DNA of 64,000 nucleotides from Streptomyces humicola (lineage in GTDB: Bacteria > Actinomycetota > Actinomycetes > Streptomycetales > Streptomycetaceae), in contig NZ_JANFNG010000018.1 in the NCBI RefSeq assembly GCF_024436035.1, positions 62,001 through 126,000 on the forward strand. The letters are read 5' to 3'. Numbering within the stretch: position 1 is the stretch's first letter; each line of letters opens with the position of its first letter. Under the pieces are notes generated by a model. That model did no database searches. It was given only the letters and a program-made list of their open reading frames with translations, and was not told the origin of the DNA. The position numbers and the translations under genes are program-made. Shown here piece after piece: positions 23,845 to 31,396 of the stretch.

Positions 23845-24504
23845 CTAACGGGTGCGGGTGAGGCGGGCGAAAACGACCACGTTGCCCTGGTAGCCGGTGC
23901 GCCGGGTGAAGACGCCGCCGCAGGTGATCACGCGCAGCTCCGCGCGGCCGGTCCCGCCATACACCCGCCGTGCGGGGAAGTCGTCCTGGGGGAAGACGTT
24001 GATGCCGTAGACGGTGAAGACGGCGGTACGGCCGTCGGCGCGGGTGACGTCGATGCGGTCACCCTTGTGGAGGGCGCCCAGCTCGTAGAAGACGGACGGG
24101 CCGCGCATGGTGTCGACGTGCCCGTCGATGACGGCCGTGCCGGTCTCCCCCGGCGCCGCGCTGCCGGAGTACCAGCCGGTGAGGCCGGTGTCGTCGGGCG
24201 GGGGCACGCCGACCCAGCCACCCTCGGCGAGACCGACCTTCATGATCCGTGCATACACCCCGATCGCCGGGATCCTGATCCGTACCGGTGTGGAGAACGG
24301 CAGGGACGCCGCGGCCGGCGCATGCGCTCCCGGCGCGGCGGCGGTGTCGGCCGGGTTCACTGCGGCGGCCCCGGCGGGCTGGGGCGGGCCGGAGGTCTCC
24401 ATGCCGTCGTGGATCAGGAATATCCCGGCGGCCGCGGCCGCGGCTATCGCACCCGGCACGGCGAACTGCCCGTACCACGAGCGCTTCGGCCGAAGCATGT
24501 CCAT
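23845..24504 (-). CDS. class F sortase
   Basis: A 219-residue membrane-anchored transpeptidase. An N-terminal transmembrane segment (FAVPGAIAAAAAAGIFLIHDG) is followed by a low-complexity Ala/Pro linker and the sortase barrel beginning PVRIRIPAIGV. The catalytic triad is visible as His in DGHVDTMRG, Cys in VITCGGVF near residue 188 and Arg in FTRRTGYQGNVVVFARL. AGGAGG stands 6 nt before the ATG at 24504. It is divergent from the secreted membrane-tailed protein at 24824, a plausible substrate or partner. Class F sortases are poorly understood. Confidence 0.9.
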   Translation of the reverse strand: MDMLRPKRSWYGQFAVPGAIAAAAAAGIFLIHDGMETSGPPQPAGAAAVNPADTAAAPGAHAPAAASLPFSTPVRIRIPAIGVYARIMKVGLAEGGWVGVPPPDDTGLTGWYSGSAAPGETGTAVIDGHVDTMRGPSVFYELGALHKGDRIDVTRADGRTAVFTVYGINVFPQDDFPARRVYGGTGRAELRVITCGGVFTRRTGYQGNVVVFARLTRTR

Positions 24505-24823
24505 GGGCGGCCTCCTGGAGTCCTCCTGGAGTACGGCGCCGACGCTAGCCCGGACGGGGGTGCCCGGCGACTCCGGACGGGCGAATGAGTGGCGGCCTCC
24601 GGCCACCGCACACCGCCGAGGGGATGGCCGCCGGCCGGGGGATCGTCACGGACCCGCACGGCACCGTCGACATGGCCCTACGCCATACGAAGCGTGCCGT
24701 GCCAGGCCGTCCGCGCGCCGCCACCGGATGCGGGCCCGCAAGGGCAGGGTGAGTCTCGGTCCAGGACGCGCACTCCACCCGATGCCGGGGCACCGCCCCG
24801 AGGCGCGTCCGAGGAGGTTCAGC

Positions 24824-25462
24824 ATGCACGTCACCCGCGCCCTCGCGGCGGCTGCACTCGCGGGCACCGCCCTCGGTGTCGCCGCGCCGCTCGCCCTCGC
24901 GGACGACTCGGGCGGCTCCGGCAACACCGGCAACACCGGCAACAACACGAGCAACGCCAGCGAACCCAGCAGCGCCAGTAACATCGGCCCGAGCAACATC
25001 ATCGTCATGCCGGCGACGGTGAAGCAGGGCGCGACCTTCACCGTCACCGTCGATGGCGCCTCCTGCCGCGGCACCGGCAGGACCTACGACGCGGTCGTGG
25101 AGTCCGCCGCCTTCCCGCGCACCCCGCTCAAGGGCATGGCCACCCAGGGCTCCTCCTACGCGACCCCGCAGATCTTCGCCGCGACCCGGCCAGGCGCGTA
25201 CGACATCACGGCGACCTGCGGCGGGAAGACCGTCACCGGCGGCGGGTTCACCGTCGTCGCGGCAGGCGCCTCCGCGTCCTCCGCGTCCTCTGCGGCCCCC
25301 GCACGGCCGTCCATGCCCACCAAGGGCGCCAAGGCGGGCCTCGGTGCCGCCACACGCTCCATGGACTCCACTGAGACCGCGCTCGGCGCCACCGCTCTCG
25401 CCGCCGCGGTCGCGGCCACCGGCGTCTACCTGATCCGCCGCCGCGCCTCCGGCAGCCGCTGA
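24824..25462 (+). CDS. secreted, C-terminally membrane-anchored surface protein
   Basis: A 212-residue protein with a signal peptide (MHVTRALAAAALAGTALGVA to about residue 27). A Gly/Asn/Ser-rich stretch follows, then an Ig-like beta domain (NIIVMPATVKQGATFTVTVD to TCGGKTVTGGGFTVV) with two Cys. The C-terminal part has MPTKGAKAGLGAATRSMDST, a hydrophobic segment (ALGATALAAAVAATGVYLI) and an RRR tail. This mimics a sortase sorting signal, although MPTKG is not a canonical LPXTG. GAGGAGG precedes the ATG by 6 nt. The divergent class F sortase suggests functional linkage. Confidence 0.82.
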   Translation: MHVTRALAAAALAGTALGVAAPLALADDSGGSGNTGNTGNNTSNASEPSSASNIGPSNIIVMPATVKQGATFTVTVDGASCRGTGRTYDAVVESAAFPRTPLKGMATQGSSYATPQIFAATRPGAYDITATCGGKTVTGGGFTVVAAGASASSASSAAPARPSMPTKGAKAGLGAATRSMDSTETALGATALAAAVAATGVYLIRRRASGSR

Positions 25463-26697
25463 TCGCGGGCGGCGACGACGGCCGGCGCGGTGGAGAACGG
25501 CAGCAGGTCCAGCGGGTCGGCCGGGCGCAGCAGCCGCACCTCCGCCTCGTCGGTGAACCGGTACGGGCGGTGGGCGAGCACCCCCGCCATGTGGCGGCGC
25601 AGCCGGGAGAGCTCGGCCCGTACGGTCACCGCACGCGCCGGGTCGCCGAACAGATCGGCGGCGAGCTCCGCGGCGGTGCGGCCCTCGCGGTGCACGGCGA
25701 GCACGAACAGCAGCTCCGCGTGGCGGGGGGAGAGGCTGTGCGCCCAGCTGCCCGCCGCCCCGTCCACCGAAACCGGCCACGCCCGCGGCCGCGTCAGGTC
25801 GAGGACGACCCGGCTCGGGGATCGCGGCGCCTCCTGCGGGTGGACGCGCACCAGCCAGCCGCCCGGCAGCGGTTCCAGCGAGCACGGCCCCAGCGAGGGC
25901 AGCCATGCCTGACCGGTCTGCGGTGAGTCGGGCAGCGCCACCCGGGCCGTGGGGGCCACCCCGGTGACCCCTGCCGTCCAGCCGTAGCGGTCGACGGCGA
26001 TCGCCTTTCCGCCGATCCTCGCCAGCAGGGGTGCGGCCGCCGAGCGCAGCCGCTCGACCGACTCCAGGTGACGGGAGCGCAGCTCGCCCTCCGCGACCCG
26101 GGCGACCGCGGACACCAGCGCCAGCGTCGCCGGATGGACCTGCTCGGCCGGGCCGGTGAGGTCCACCGCGCCGAGCAGCCGCCCGTCCCGCGGATCGTGC
26201 ACCGGGGCCGAGACGCAGAACCAGGAGTGGAAGACCCGTGAATAGTGCTCGGCCGAGGTCACCTGCACCGGGCGGCGAGCGACGAGCGAGGTGCCGACAG
26301 CGTTGGTGCCGGCCACGTCCTCGGTGAGGCAGGAGCCCTCTTCGAGACCGAACCGGTCCGCGGTCCGCACCCCGGCGCGGCTGCCCGACCGCCACAGCAC
26401 CTGGCCGTCGGCGTCGGTGACCACCATCAGGTGCCAGTCGTCCTCGGCGACCGCCGCGAGGCCTTCCCGCACCACGGGCAGCAGCTCGCCGAGCCCCGAG
26501 CTCTCGCGGCGTTTGTCGACCTCCTCGCGAGGAAGCAGCCCGGAGTGGCGGTTGCGGTCGGGATTCATCCCCTTGGCCACCATCCGCTTCCACGATTCGA
26601 GGATCAACGGATCGGGCACGGTGGGCAGTTGGCGGCCGGTCACGGCTGCCTCGTGCATCCGGGCCAGTGCCGCCCGGTTGAACGGTTGGTGGCTCAC
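25426..26697 (-). CDS. GAF-domain transcriptional regulator
   Basis: A 423-residue regulator. The N-terminal region (residues 1-190) resembles the sensory part of AcoR-like activators: PLILESWKRMVAKGMNPD, then GLEEGSCLTEDVAGTNAVGTSLV and PVHDPRDGRLLGAVDLTG. There is no sigma-54 AAA+ domain; instead the C-terminal third (LSPRHAELLFVLAVHREGRTAAELAADLFGD) looks like a winged-helix DNA-binding domain. The GTG at 26697 is chosen because the family begins SHQPFNRAALARMHEAAVTG there. Genes of this type often control nearby dehydrogenases. Its 3' end overlaps the end of the convergent surface-protein gene by 37 bp. Confidence 0.8.
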   Translation of the reverse strand: MSHQPFNRAALARMHEAAVTGRQLPTVPDPLILESWKRMVAKGMNPDRNRHSGLLPREEVDKRRESSGLGELLPVVREGLAAVAEDDWHLMVVTDADGQVLWRSGSRAGVRTADRFGLEEGSCLTEDVAGTNAVGTSLVARRPVQVTSAEHYSRVFHSWFCVSAPVHDPRDGRLLGAVDLTGPAEQVHPATLALVSAVARVAEGELRSRHLESVERLRSAAAPLLARIGGKAIAVDRYGWTAGVTGVAPTARVALPDSPQTGQAWLPSLGPCSLEPLPGGWLVRVHPQEAPRSPSRVVLDLTRPRAWPVSVDGAAGSWAHSLSPRHAELLFVLAVHREGRTAAELAADLFGDPARAVTVRAELSRLRRHMAGVLAHRPYRFTDEAEVRLLRPADPLDLLPFSTAPAVVAARDQRLPEARRRIR

Positions 26698-26761
26698 GGA
26701 TGGATGGTCCCCGAGTTCGCAACCCTGTGCAACGTTTGCTGGGTGAACTAATTTTGACGCA

Positions 26762-26780
26762 GTGTGACGGCGTGTCACAC
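26762..26780. promoter_or_regulatory. perfect inverted repeat upstream of the GAF regulator
   Basis: GTGTGAC-GGCGT-GTCACAC is a 19-bp palindrome with 7-bp perfect arms, centred about 75 bp upstream of the regulator start and 115 bp beyond the stop of the acyl-CoA dehydrogenase gene. It is a good candidate operator for autoregulation. Confidence 0.55.
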
Positions 26781-26895
26781 CAGTACCTGGTGTGCGGCCA
26801 GGGTGGTGCCGAGTCGGCGCGGCACCACCCGTTCACCTGCGCGCAGTGCCTTCCGGGCCCGAGGACCACCCGATCCGGCTACCGCTCATGGCCAC

Positions 26896-28536
26896 TTATC
26901 CCTCGTCCACCGGACGTGCCCGATCCACGACCGCGGCCAGATCCAGTGTGTGCGGAAGCGTGCCGAACGCCGTACCCCAGTCGCCGCCGAGCCGCGAGGC
27001 GCAGAAGGCGTCGGCGACCTGAGGCGGCGCGAACCGCACCAGCAGCGAACCCTGCAGCACCAGCGCCATCCGCTCGACGACGCGCCGCGCCCGCGCCTCG
27101 ATCCCCTCCAGATCAGCCAGTTCGGTCAGCAGATCCTTGATCGCGCCGTCCAGCCGGTGGTCGGCGCCGCGCGCCAGGCCGAGCTCGCCGAGGAAGGCGT
27201 TGAGCGCATGCGGCTCGCGTTGCAACGCCCGCAGCACGTCCAGCGCCTGCACGTTGCCCGAACCCTCCCAGATCGAGTTGAGCGGCGACTCGCGGAACAG
27301 CCGAGGCATGCCCGACTCCTCCACATAGCCGTTGCCGCCGAGGCATTCGAGCGCCTCCACGGCCACCGCGGGACAGCGCTTGGTCACCCAGTACTTGGCG
27401 ACCGGCACCGCGATGCGCCGCAGATAACGCTCCTGCTCGGTGTCCTTGTCGTACGCCGCCGCAAGACGCAGCGCGGTGGTCGTCGCCGCCTCGGACTCCA
27501 GCGCCAGGTCGGCGAGCACATTGAGCATCAGCGGCTTGTCGATCAGCAGGCCACCGAACGCGCTGCGGTGCGCGGTGTGGTGAATCGCCTGGGCTACAGC
27601 CTGGCGCATGATCGCCGCCGAGCCCGAGACGCAGTCGAGCCGGGTCGCCGCCACCATCTCGATGATGGTGGCCACCCCGCGCCCCTCCTCGCCCACGCGC
27701 CGCGCCCACGTCCCGTCGAACTCCACCTCCGACGACGCGTTCGAGCGGTTGCCGAGCTTGTCCTTCAGCCGCTGGATCGCGAACACGTTACGAGTGCCGT
27801 CCGGCAGCACACGCGGCAGCAGGAAACACGTCAGTCCTCCCGGAGCCTGCGCCAGTACCAGGAACCCGTCCGACATCGGGGCCGAGCAGAACCACTTGTG
27901 CCCGGTGAGGGCGTACGTGCCCTCCTCCGCGAGCGGCTCGGCGCGGGTGGTGTTGGCCCGGACGTCGGAGCCTCCCTGCTTCTCCGTCATGCCCATTCCG
28001 AACAGGGCGCCCGGCTTCCGGTCGGCGGGCAGCAGCTCGGGATCGTAGACGCGTGCGCCGAGCCGCGGCTCCCACTCGGCGGCGAGCTCCGGCTCGGTGC
28101 GCAGCGCCGGTACCGCCGCGTGCGTCATCGACAACGGGCAGCCGTGTCCGGCCTCGACCTGTGTCCAGGTGATGAAGGCGGCGGTGCGCCGCACATGCCC
28201 GTCGGGCCGCGACCAGGCGTCGGTGAGGCCGGCCGACACGGCGTGACCGAGCAGCCGGTGCCAGCTGGGGTGGAACTCCACCTCGTCGATGCGGTTGCCG
28301 TAGCGGTCGTGAGTGCGCAGAACGGGGGCGTAACGGTTCGCCTCCTCGCCCCAGCGCTGGGCCTGGGCCGAGCCGGCCGCGCGGCCCAGCTCGCTCAGCT
28401 CATCCCGTACTTCGTCGAGACGCTCGGGGGCCACATGCCGTTCGACGCCCTCGGTGAGGGCTGGATCGGCGGCGAAGACGTCGTAGGCGACCAGGGGCGG
28501 AGCCTGGTTCGTCACCGTGTGTGTAGGGGGTGCCAT
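26896..28536 (-). CDS. AidB-like acyl-CoA dehydrogenase
   Basis: A 546-residue flavoprotein of the AidB branch of acyl-CoA dehydrogenases. The N-terminal TNQAPPLVAYDVFAADPAL and the middle CPLSMTHAAVPAL are AidB hallmarks. FAD-binding MGMTEKQGGSDVRANTT and C-terminal LECLGGNGYVEESGMPRLFRE are clear. E. coli AidB is induced by alkylation damage and binds DNA; many actinobacterial homologues simply act in acyl-CoA metabolism. The Ada/AlkA repair operon is only about 3 kb away, which is worth noting. The ATG at 28536 is 19 bp from the divergent membrane protein gene. Confidence 0.9.
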   Translation of the reverse strand: MAPPTHTVTNQAPPLVAYDVFAADPALTEGVERHVAPERLDEVRDELSELGRAAGSAQAQRWGEEANRYAPVLRTHDRYGNRIDEVEFHPSWHRLLGHAVSAGLTDAWSRPDGHVRRTAAFITWTQVEAGHGCPLSMTHAAVPALRTEPELAAEWEPRLGARVYDPELLPADRKPGALFGMGMTEKQGGSDVRANTTRAEPLAEEGTYALTGHKWFCSAPMSDGFLVLAQAPGGLTCFLLPRVLPDGTRNVFAIQRLKDKLGNRSNASSEVEFDGTWARRVGEEGRGVATIIEMVAATRLDCVSGSAAIMRQAVAQAIHHTAHRSAFGGLLIDKPLMLNVLADLALESEAATTTALRLAAAYDKDTEQERYLRRIAVPVAKYWVTKRCPAVAVEALECLGGNGYVEESGMPRLFRESPLNSIWEGSGNVQALDVLRALQREPHALNAFLGELGLARGADHRLDGAIKDLLTELADLEGIEARARRVVERMALVLQGSLLVRFAPPQVADAFCASRLGGDWGTAFGTLPHTLDLAAVVDRARPVDEG

Positions 28537-28554
28537 GGCAGCTACGGTAGGCAG

Positions 28555-29697
28555 GTGCAAGGAGCAGAGGGAACACCACCGCCGACACGGGGGCGGTGGC
28601 ACAGAGCACGCGCTCTGTACCGCAATGTCTCAAAGCGCAAGGTGACGTGGGTGCTCCTGAAGGACACCTTCCACTCCTGCATGGAGTACCGGGTCACCGG
28701 GCTGGCCGCAGAGGCCGCGTTCTTCGTGCTCTTCTCGCTGCCGCCGCTGCTCCTCGGCCTGGTGGGCGCGCTCGGCTACCTCGACAGCGTCATCGGTGCC
28801 GACACCATCGGCCACATCCGGCAGAACATCCTCACCGCCTCCGGGACGGTCCTGTCCAGCAAGGGCGTCAACCAGCTGGTGCGCCCGCTGGTCAACGACG
28901 TCTTCCGCGGCGGGCGCCCGGACGTGATCTCGTTCGGCTTCGTGATCGCCCTGTGGTCGGGCTCGCGCGCAGTGAACGTCTTCGTCGACACCATCACGAT
29001 CATGTACGGACTCGAAGGCCACCGCGGCATCGTGCGAACCCGCCTGCTCTCCTTCGGCCTGTACCTCGTCGCGCTGGTCGTCGGAGCGATCGTGCTGCCG
29101 CTGATGGCGGCCGGGCCCGAGGCGGTGATAAGCCTGCTGCCGCAGATCGCGGGGATGGTGCGGATCCTGTACTGGCCCGTCGTCATCGTGCTGTCGGTCG
29201 TCTTCCTCACCACGCTGTACCACGTGTCGGTGCCGGTGCGCTCCCCGTGGTACGAGGACGTGCCCGGCGCGCTGGTGGCGCTGCTGATCTGGGTGCTCGG
29301 CAGCGTCATTCTGCGGATCTACCTGGTGCACGCCGTCGAGGGTCCGACGATCTACGGGTCGCTCGCGGCGCCCGTCGCCGTGCTGCTGTGGCTCGGCGTC
29401 TCCGCGTTCGCGGTGCTCGTCGGCGCGGCGGTCAACGCGGCGATCGACCGCGTCTGGCCCTCCCTGGAGATCTCGGCGGCGCGCGAGCTGAAGGCCAAGG
29501 CCTCCGCGCAGGCGGCGGCCGAGGCCGTCGCCCGCGCCGAGGCGCGCCGCACGGCCAAGGAGGGCGAGGAGGGCGAGGCGCGCCGCACGGGCAAGGAGGG
29601 CGAGGAGGGCGAGGAGGGCAAAGAGAGCGAGGAGGGCAAAGAAGACAAGGGTGACGGGGAGCAGGAGCACAAGGAGCCGGACGGCAAGGGCGAATAA
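28555..29697 (+). CDS. YihY/BrkB-family membrane protein
   Basis: A 380-residue integral membrane protein with about six or seven hydrophobic segments (for example AAFFVLFSLPPLLLGLVGAL and YLVALVVGAIVLPLM). It is of the YihY/virulence factor BrkB family, whose transport role is unproven. The family stretch YRVTGLAAEAAFFVLFSLPP is present near residue 35. The GTG at 28555 begins the frame; TACGGTAGGCAG just upstream suggests a near-leaderless transcript. The last 75 residues are a charged Lys/Glu/Arg tail built partly from a 36-bp tandem repeat. The short gap to the divergent AidB-like gene implies overlapping promoters. Confidence 0.85.
   Translation: MQGAEGTPPPTRGRWHRARALYRNVSKRKVTWVLLKDTFHSCMEYRVTGLAAEAAFFVLFSLPPLLLGLVGALGYLDSVIGADTIGHIRQNILTASGTVLSSKGVNQLVRPLVNDVFRGGRPDVISFGFVIALWSGSRAVNVFVDTITIMYGLEGHRGIVRTRLLSFGLYLVALVVGAIVLPLMAAGPEAVISLLPQIAGMVRILYWPVVIVLSVVFLTTLYHVSVPVRSPWYEDVPGALVALLIWVLGSVILRIYLVHAVEGPTIYGSLAAPVAVLLWLGVSAFAVLVGAAVNAAIDRVWPSLEISAARELKAKASAQAAAEAVARAEARRTAKEGEEGEARRTGKEGEEGEEGKESEEGKEDKGDGEQEHKEPDGKGE
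29539..29610 (+). repeat. 36-bp tandem repeat in the BrkB C-terminal tail
   Basis: Two consecutive 36-bp copies (29539-29574 and 29575-29610) differ at one base and encode EARRTAKEGEEG and EARRTGKEGEEG. Further GEEG and KE-rich codons follow, giving a cytoplasmic, probably disordered charged tail. Confidence 0.9.
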
Positions 29698-29703
29698 ATG
29701 GGT

Positions 29704-29725
29704 GGACGCGCAGGTGCGCGCGTCC
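29704..29725 (+). terminator. stem-loop after the BrkB gene
   Basis: GGACGCGC and GCGCGTCC form a perfect 8-bp stem around a 6-nt loop, starting 7 bp after the BrkB stop codon. There is no U-tract, as is usual in actinomycetes. Confidence 0.6.
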
Positions 29726-29793
29726 GTACGCTGCCTGGCGGCATGAAGCCGCACCCATGATGAACGACGCGTGAGAGCGGGAGGTGAGGACCG

Positions 29794-29865
29794 ATGGTTG
29801 CCACTGCGCTGGGCGCTGCCCGCATCCCGACATCAGTCCTCCCCACCCCCGCGGCCATCGGCTGA
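29794..29865 (+). CDS. possible 23-residue leader ORF upstream of rsgA
   Basis: The ATG at 29794 follows GGGAGGTGAGGACCG, a strong ribosome site, and opens a 23-codon frame beginning MVATALGAARIPTSVLPTPA. It ends 50 bp before the rsgA start. The strength of the ribosome site is the only support; it may be a regulatory upstream ORF or a truncated gene. Confidence 0.25.
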   Translation: MVATALGAARIPTSVLPTPAAIG

Positions 29866-29914
29866 ACCCAACCGTCAACCACGCAGCCGGGCCGCCCCGT
29901 TGAAGGGCCACCGC

Positions 29915-30998
29915 GTGAACTCCTCGCTCTCCGGCTACGGCTGGAACAGCACTGTCGAATCCGCCTTCACCCCGCACAGTGCCCAGGGCCTCGTCCCCGC
30001 CCGCATCGTGCGCGTCCACGGCCGGGTCTGCGACGCCGTCACGGCAGCCGGTCCCGTACGCGCCGACATCTCACCTGTCTCCTCGCCCGATCCACTGCAA
30101 TGGGTCTGCACGGGCGACTGGGCCGCCCTCGACCTCACCGGCGACCCCGTGCTCGTACGGGCGTTGCTGCCGCGCCGTACCGCGACCGTCCGCAACACCT
30201 CCTCGCGGCGCTCCGAGGGGCAGGTGCTGGCGGCCAACGTCGACCATGCGGTCCTGGTCGTCTCGGCCGCCGCCGAGCTCGATCTCGGCCGGATCGAACG
30301 GTATTTGTCGCTGGTCTGGGAGAGCGGCGCCCAGCCGGTCGTCGCGCTCACCAAGTGCGACCTCGTGCCCGACCCGGCGTTCCTCGTCACTGACACCGAG
30401 GCGGCCGCGCCCGGTGTCCAGGTGATCGCGGTCAGCGCGGTGACCGGCGATGGCGTGGACGTGCTCGCCGCTGGTCGGCGGGGGCACCTGCGTGCTCCTC
30501 GGCTCGTCGGGCGCCGGAAAGTCCACTCTCGCCAATGCGCTGCTCGGCGAGGAGACGCAGGCCGTCCAGGCGGTCCGCGACGCCGACGGCAAGGGGCGGC
30601 ACACCACGACCACGCGCGATCTGCTGCCGCTTCCCGGTGGCGGGGTCCTCATCGACACACCCGGACTGCGGGGCGTGGGCATGTGGGATGCCGAATCCGG
30701 TGTGGCGCAGGTGTTCGGGGAGATCGAGGAGCTGGCGCGGGAGTGCCGGTTCCACGACTGCGCGCACGCCACAGAGCCCGGCTGCGCCGTACGCGCCGCG
30801 ATCGAGGACGGCATGCTGCCGCAACGACGCCTCGACAGCTACCGCAAGCTGCTCAGGGAGAATGCCCGGATCGCCGCCCGCACGGATGCCCGGCTCCGCG
30901 CCGAGCAGCTACGCGTCTGGAAGCGGCGCCCGGCGCAGGGCCGGGCGGCGATGGAGGCGAAACGCGGCGGCGACGTCGGACGTGGCCGCCGTCGATAG
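29915..30998 (+). pseudogene. rsgA: ribosome small-subunit-dependent GTPase A, frameshifted in this sequence
   Basis: RsgA (YjeQ) is a circularly permuted GTPase aiding 30S maturation. The first part, from GTG at 29915 to about 30471, encodes the OB-fold and G4 region (NVDHAVLVVSAAAELDLGRIERYL, VALTKCDLVPD). The rest, in another frame to 30998, has G1 LLGSSGAGKSTLANALLG, GKGRHTTTTRDL, G3 DTPGLRGVGM and the zinc motif CRFHDCAHATEPGC. The break is at GACGTGCTCGCC|G|CTGGTC, where one Ala codon has lost two bases (or one base was gained). Both halves are otherwise intact, so a sequencing error or very recent mutation is likely. GAAGGG precedes the start. Confidence 0.88.
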
Positions 30999-31049
30999 GC
31001 ACCTGGGCGCCAGTCGCCGTCGCCGAGCACCGTCACTACGCGCCGGTCG

Positions 31050-31175
31050 CTAGTTGGCACCGTTGTGGCGTCGGCGACGGCCCTGGAGCGGGCTGCCCTC
31101 GTGCCAGAAGGTATAGACCACACTGCCTATGCCCAATGCAATGATCACGGCGCCTATCACGATCGTGTAAATCAT
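31050..31175 (-). CDS. 41-residue single-pass membrane protein
   Basis: A small gene with an excellent ribosome site, AGGAGGAGCCC just before the ATG at 31175. The product starts MIYTIVIGAVIIALGIGSVV, one transmembrane helix, followed by YTFWHEGSP and a basic tail LQGRRRRHNGAN. It is convergent with rsgA and divergent from the Ada/AlkA gene. Function unknown; size and topology suit a regulatory or complex-stabilising small protein. Confidence 0.75.
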   Translation of the reverse strand: MIYTIVIGAVIIALGIGSVVYTFWHEGSPLQGRRRRHNGAN

Positions 31176-31396
31176 GGGCTCCTCCTGGCAGTTGGGCAGG
31201 GCTTCACCAAGACTTCACAGTTGGTGCGTGCTCGTGGGATTCCCGTGTGCCCGCCTTCCCACACCAGATTCCGGCCGGTAACACGTCACGTTTGGCAGGG
31301 CCCGCAAGGCGGTATTCACGCGCGCTTCACCGCTCACCCATGGTGATGTCCGATTTCCGCCAGTCACGGCCGTCGGTACAGCGCAGACTGGAAGAC

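Noticed and set aside
26764-28554. Long open extension upstream of the BrkB protein, antisense to the AidB-like gene
   Set aside because: The extension has shadow-type composition; the membrane protein family begins at about the GTG at 28555.
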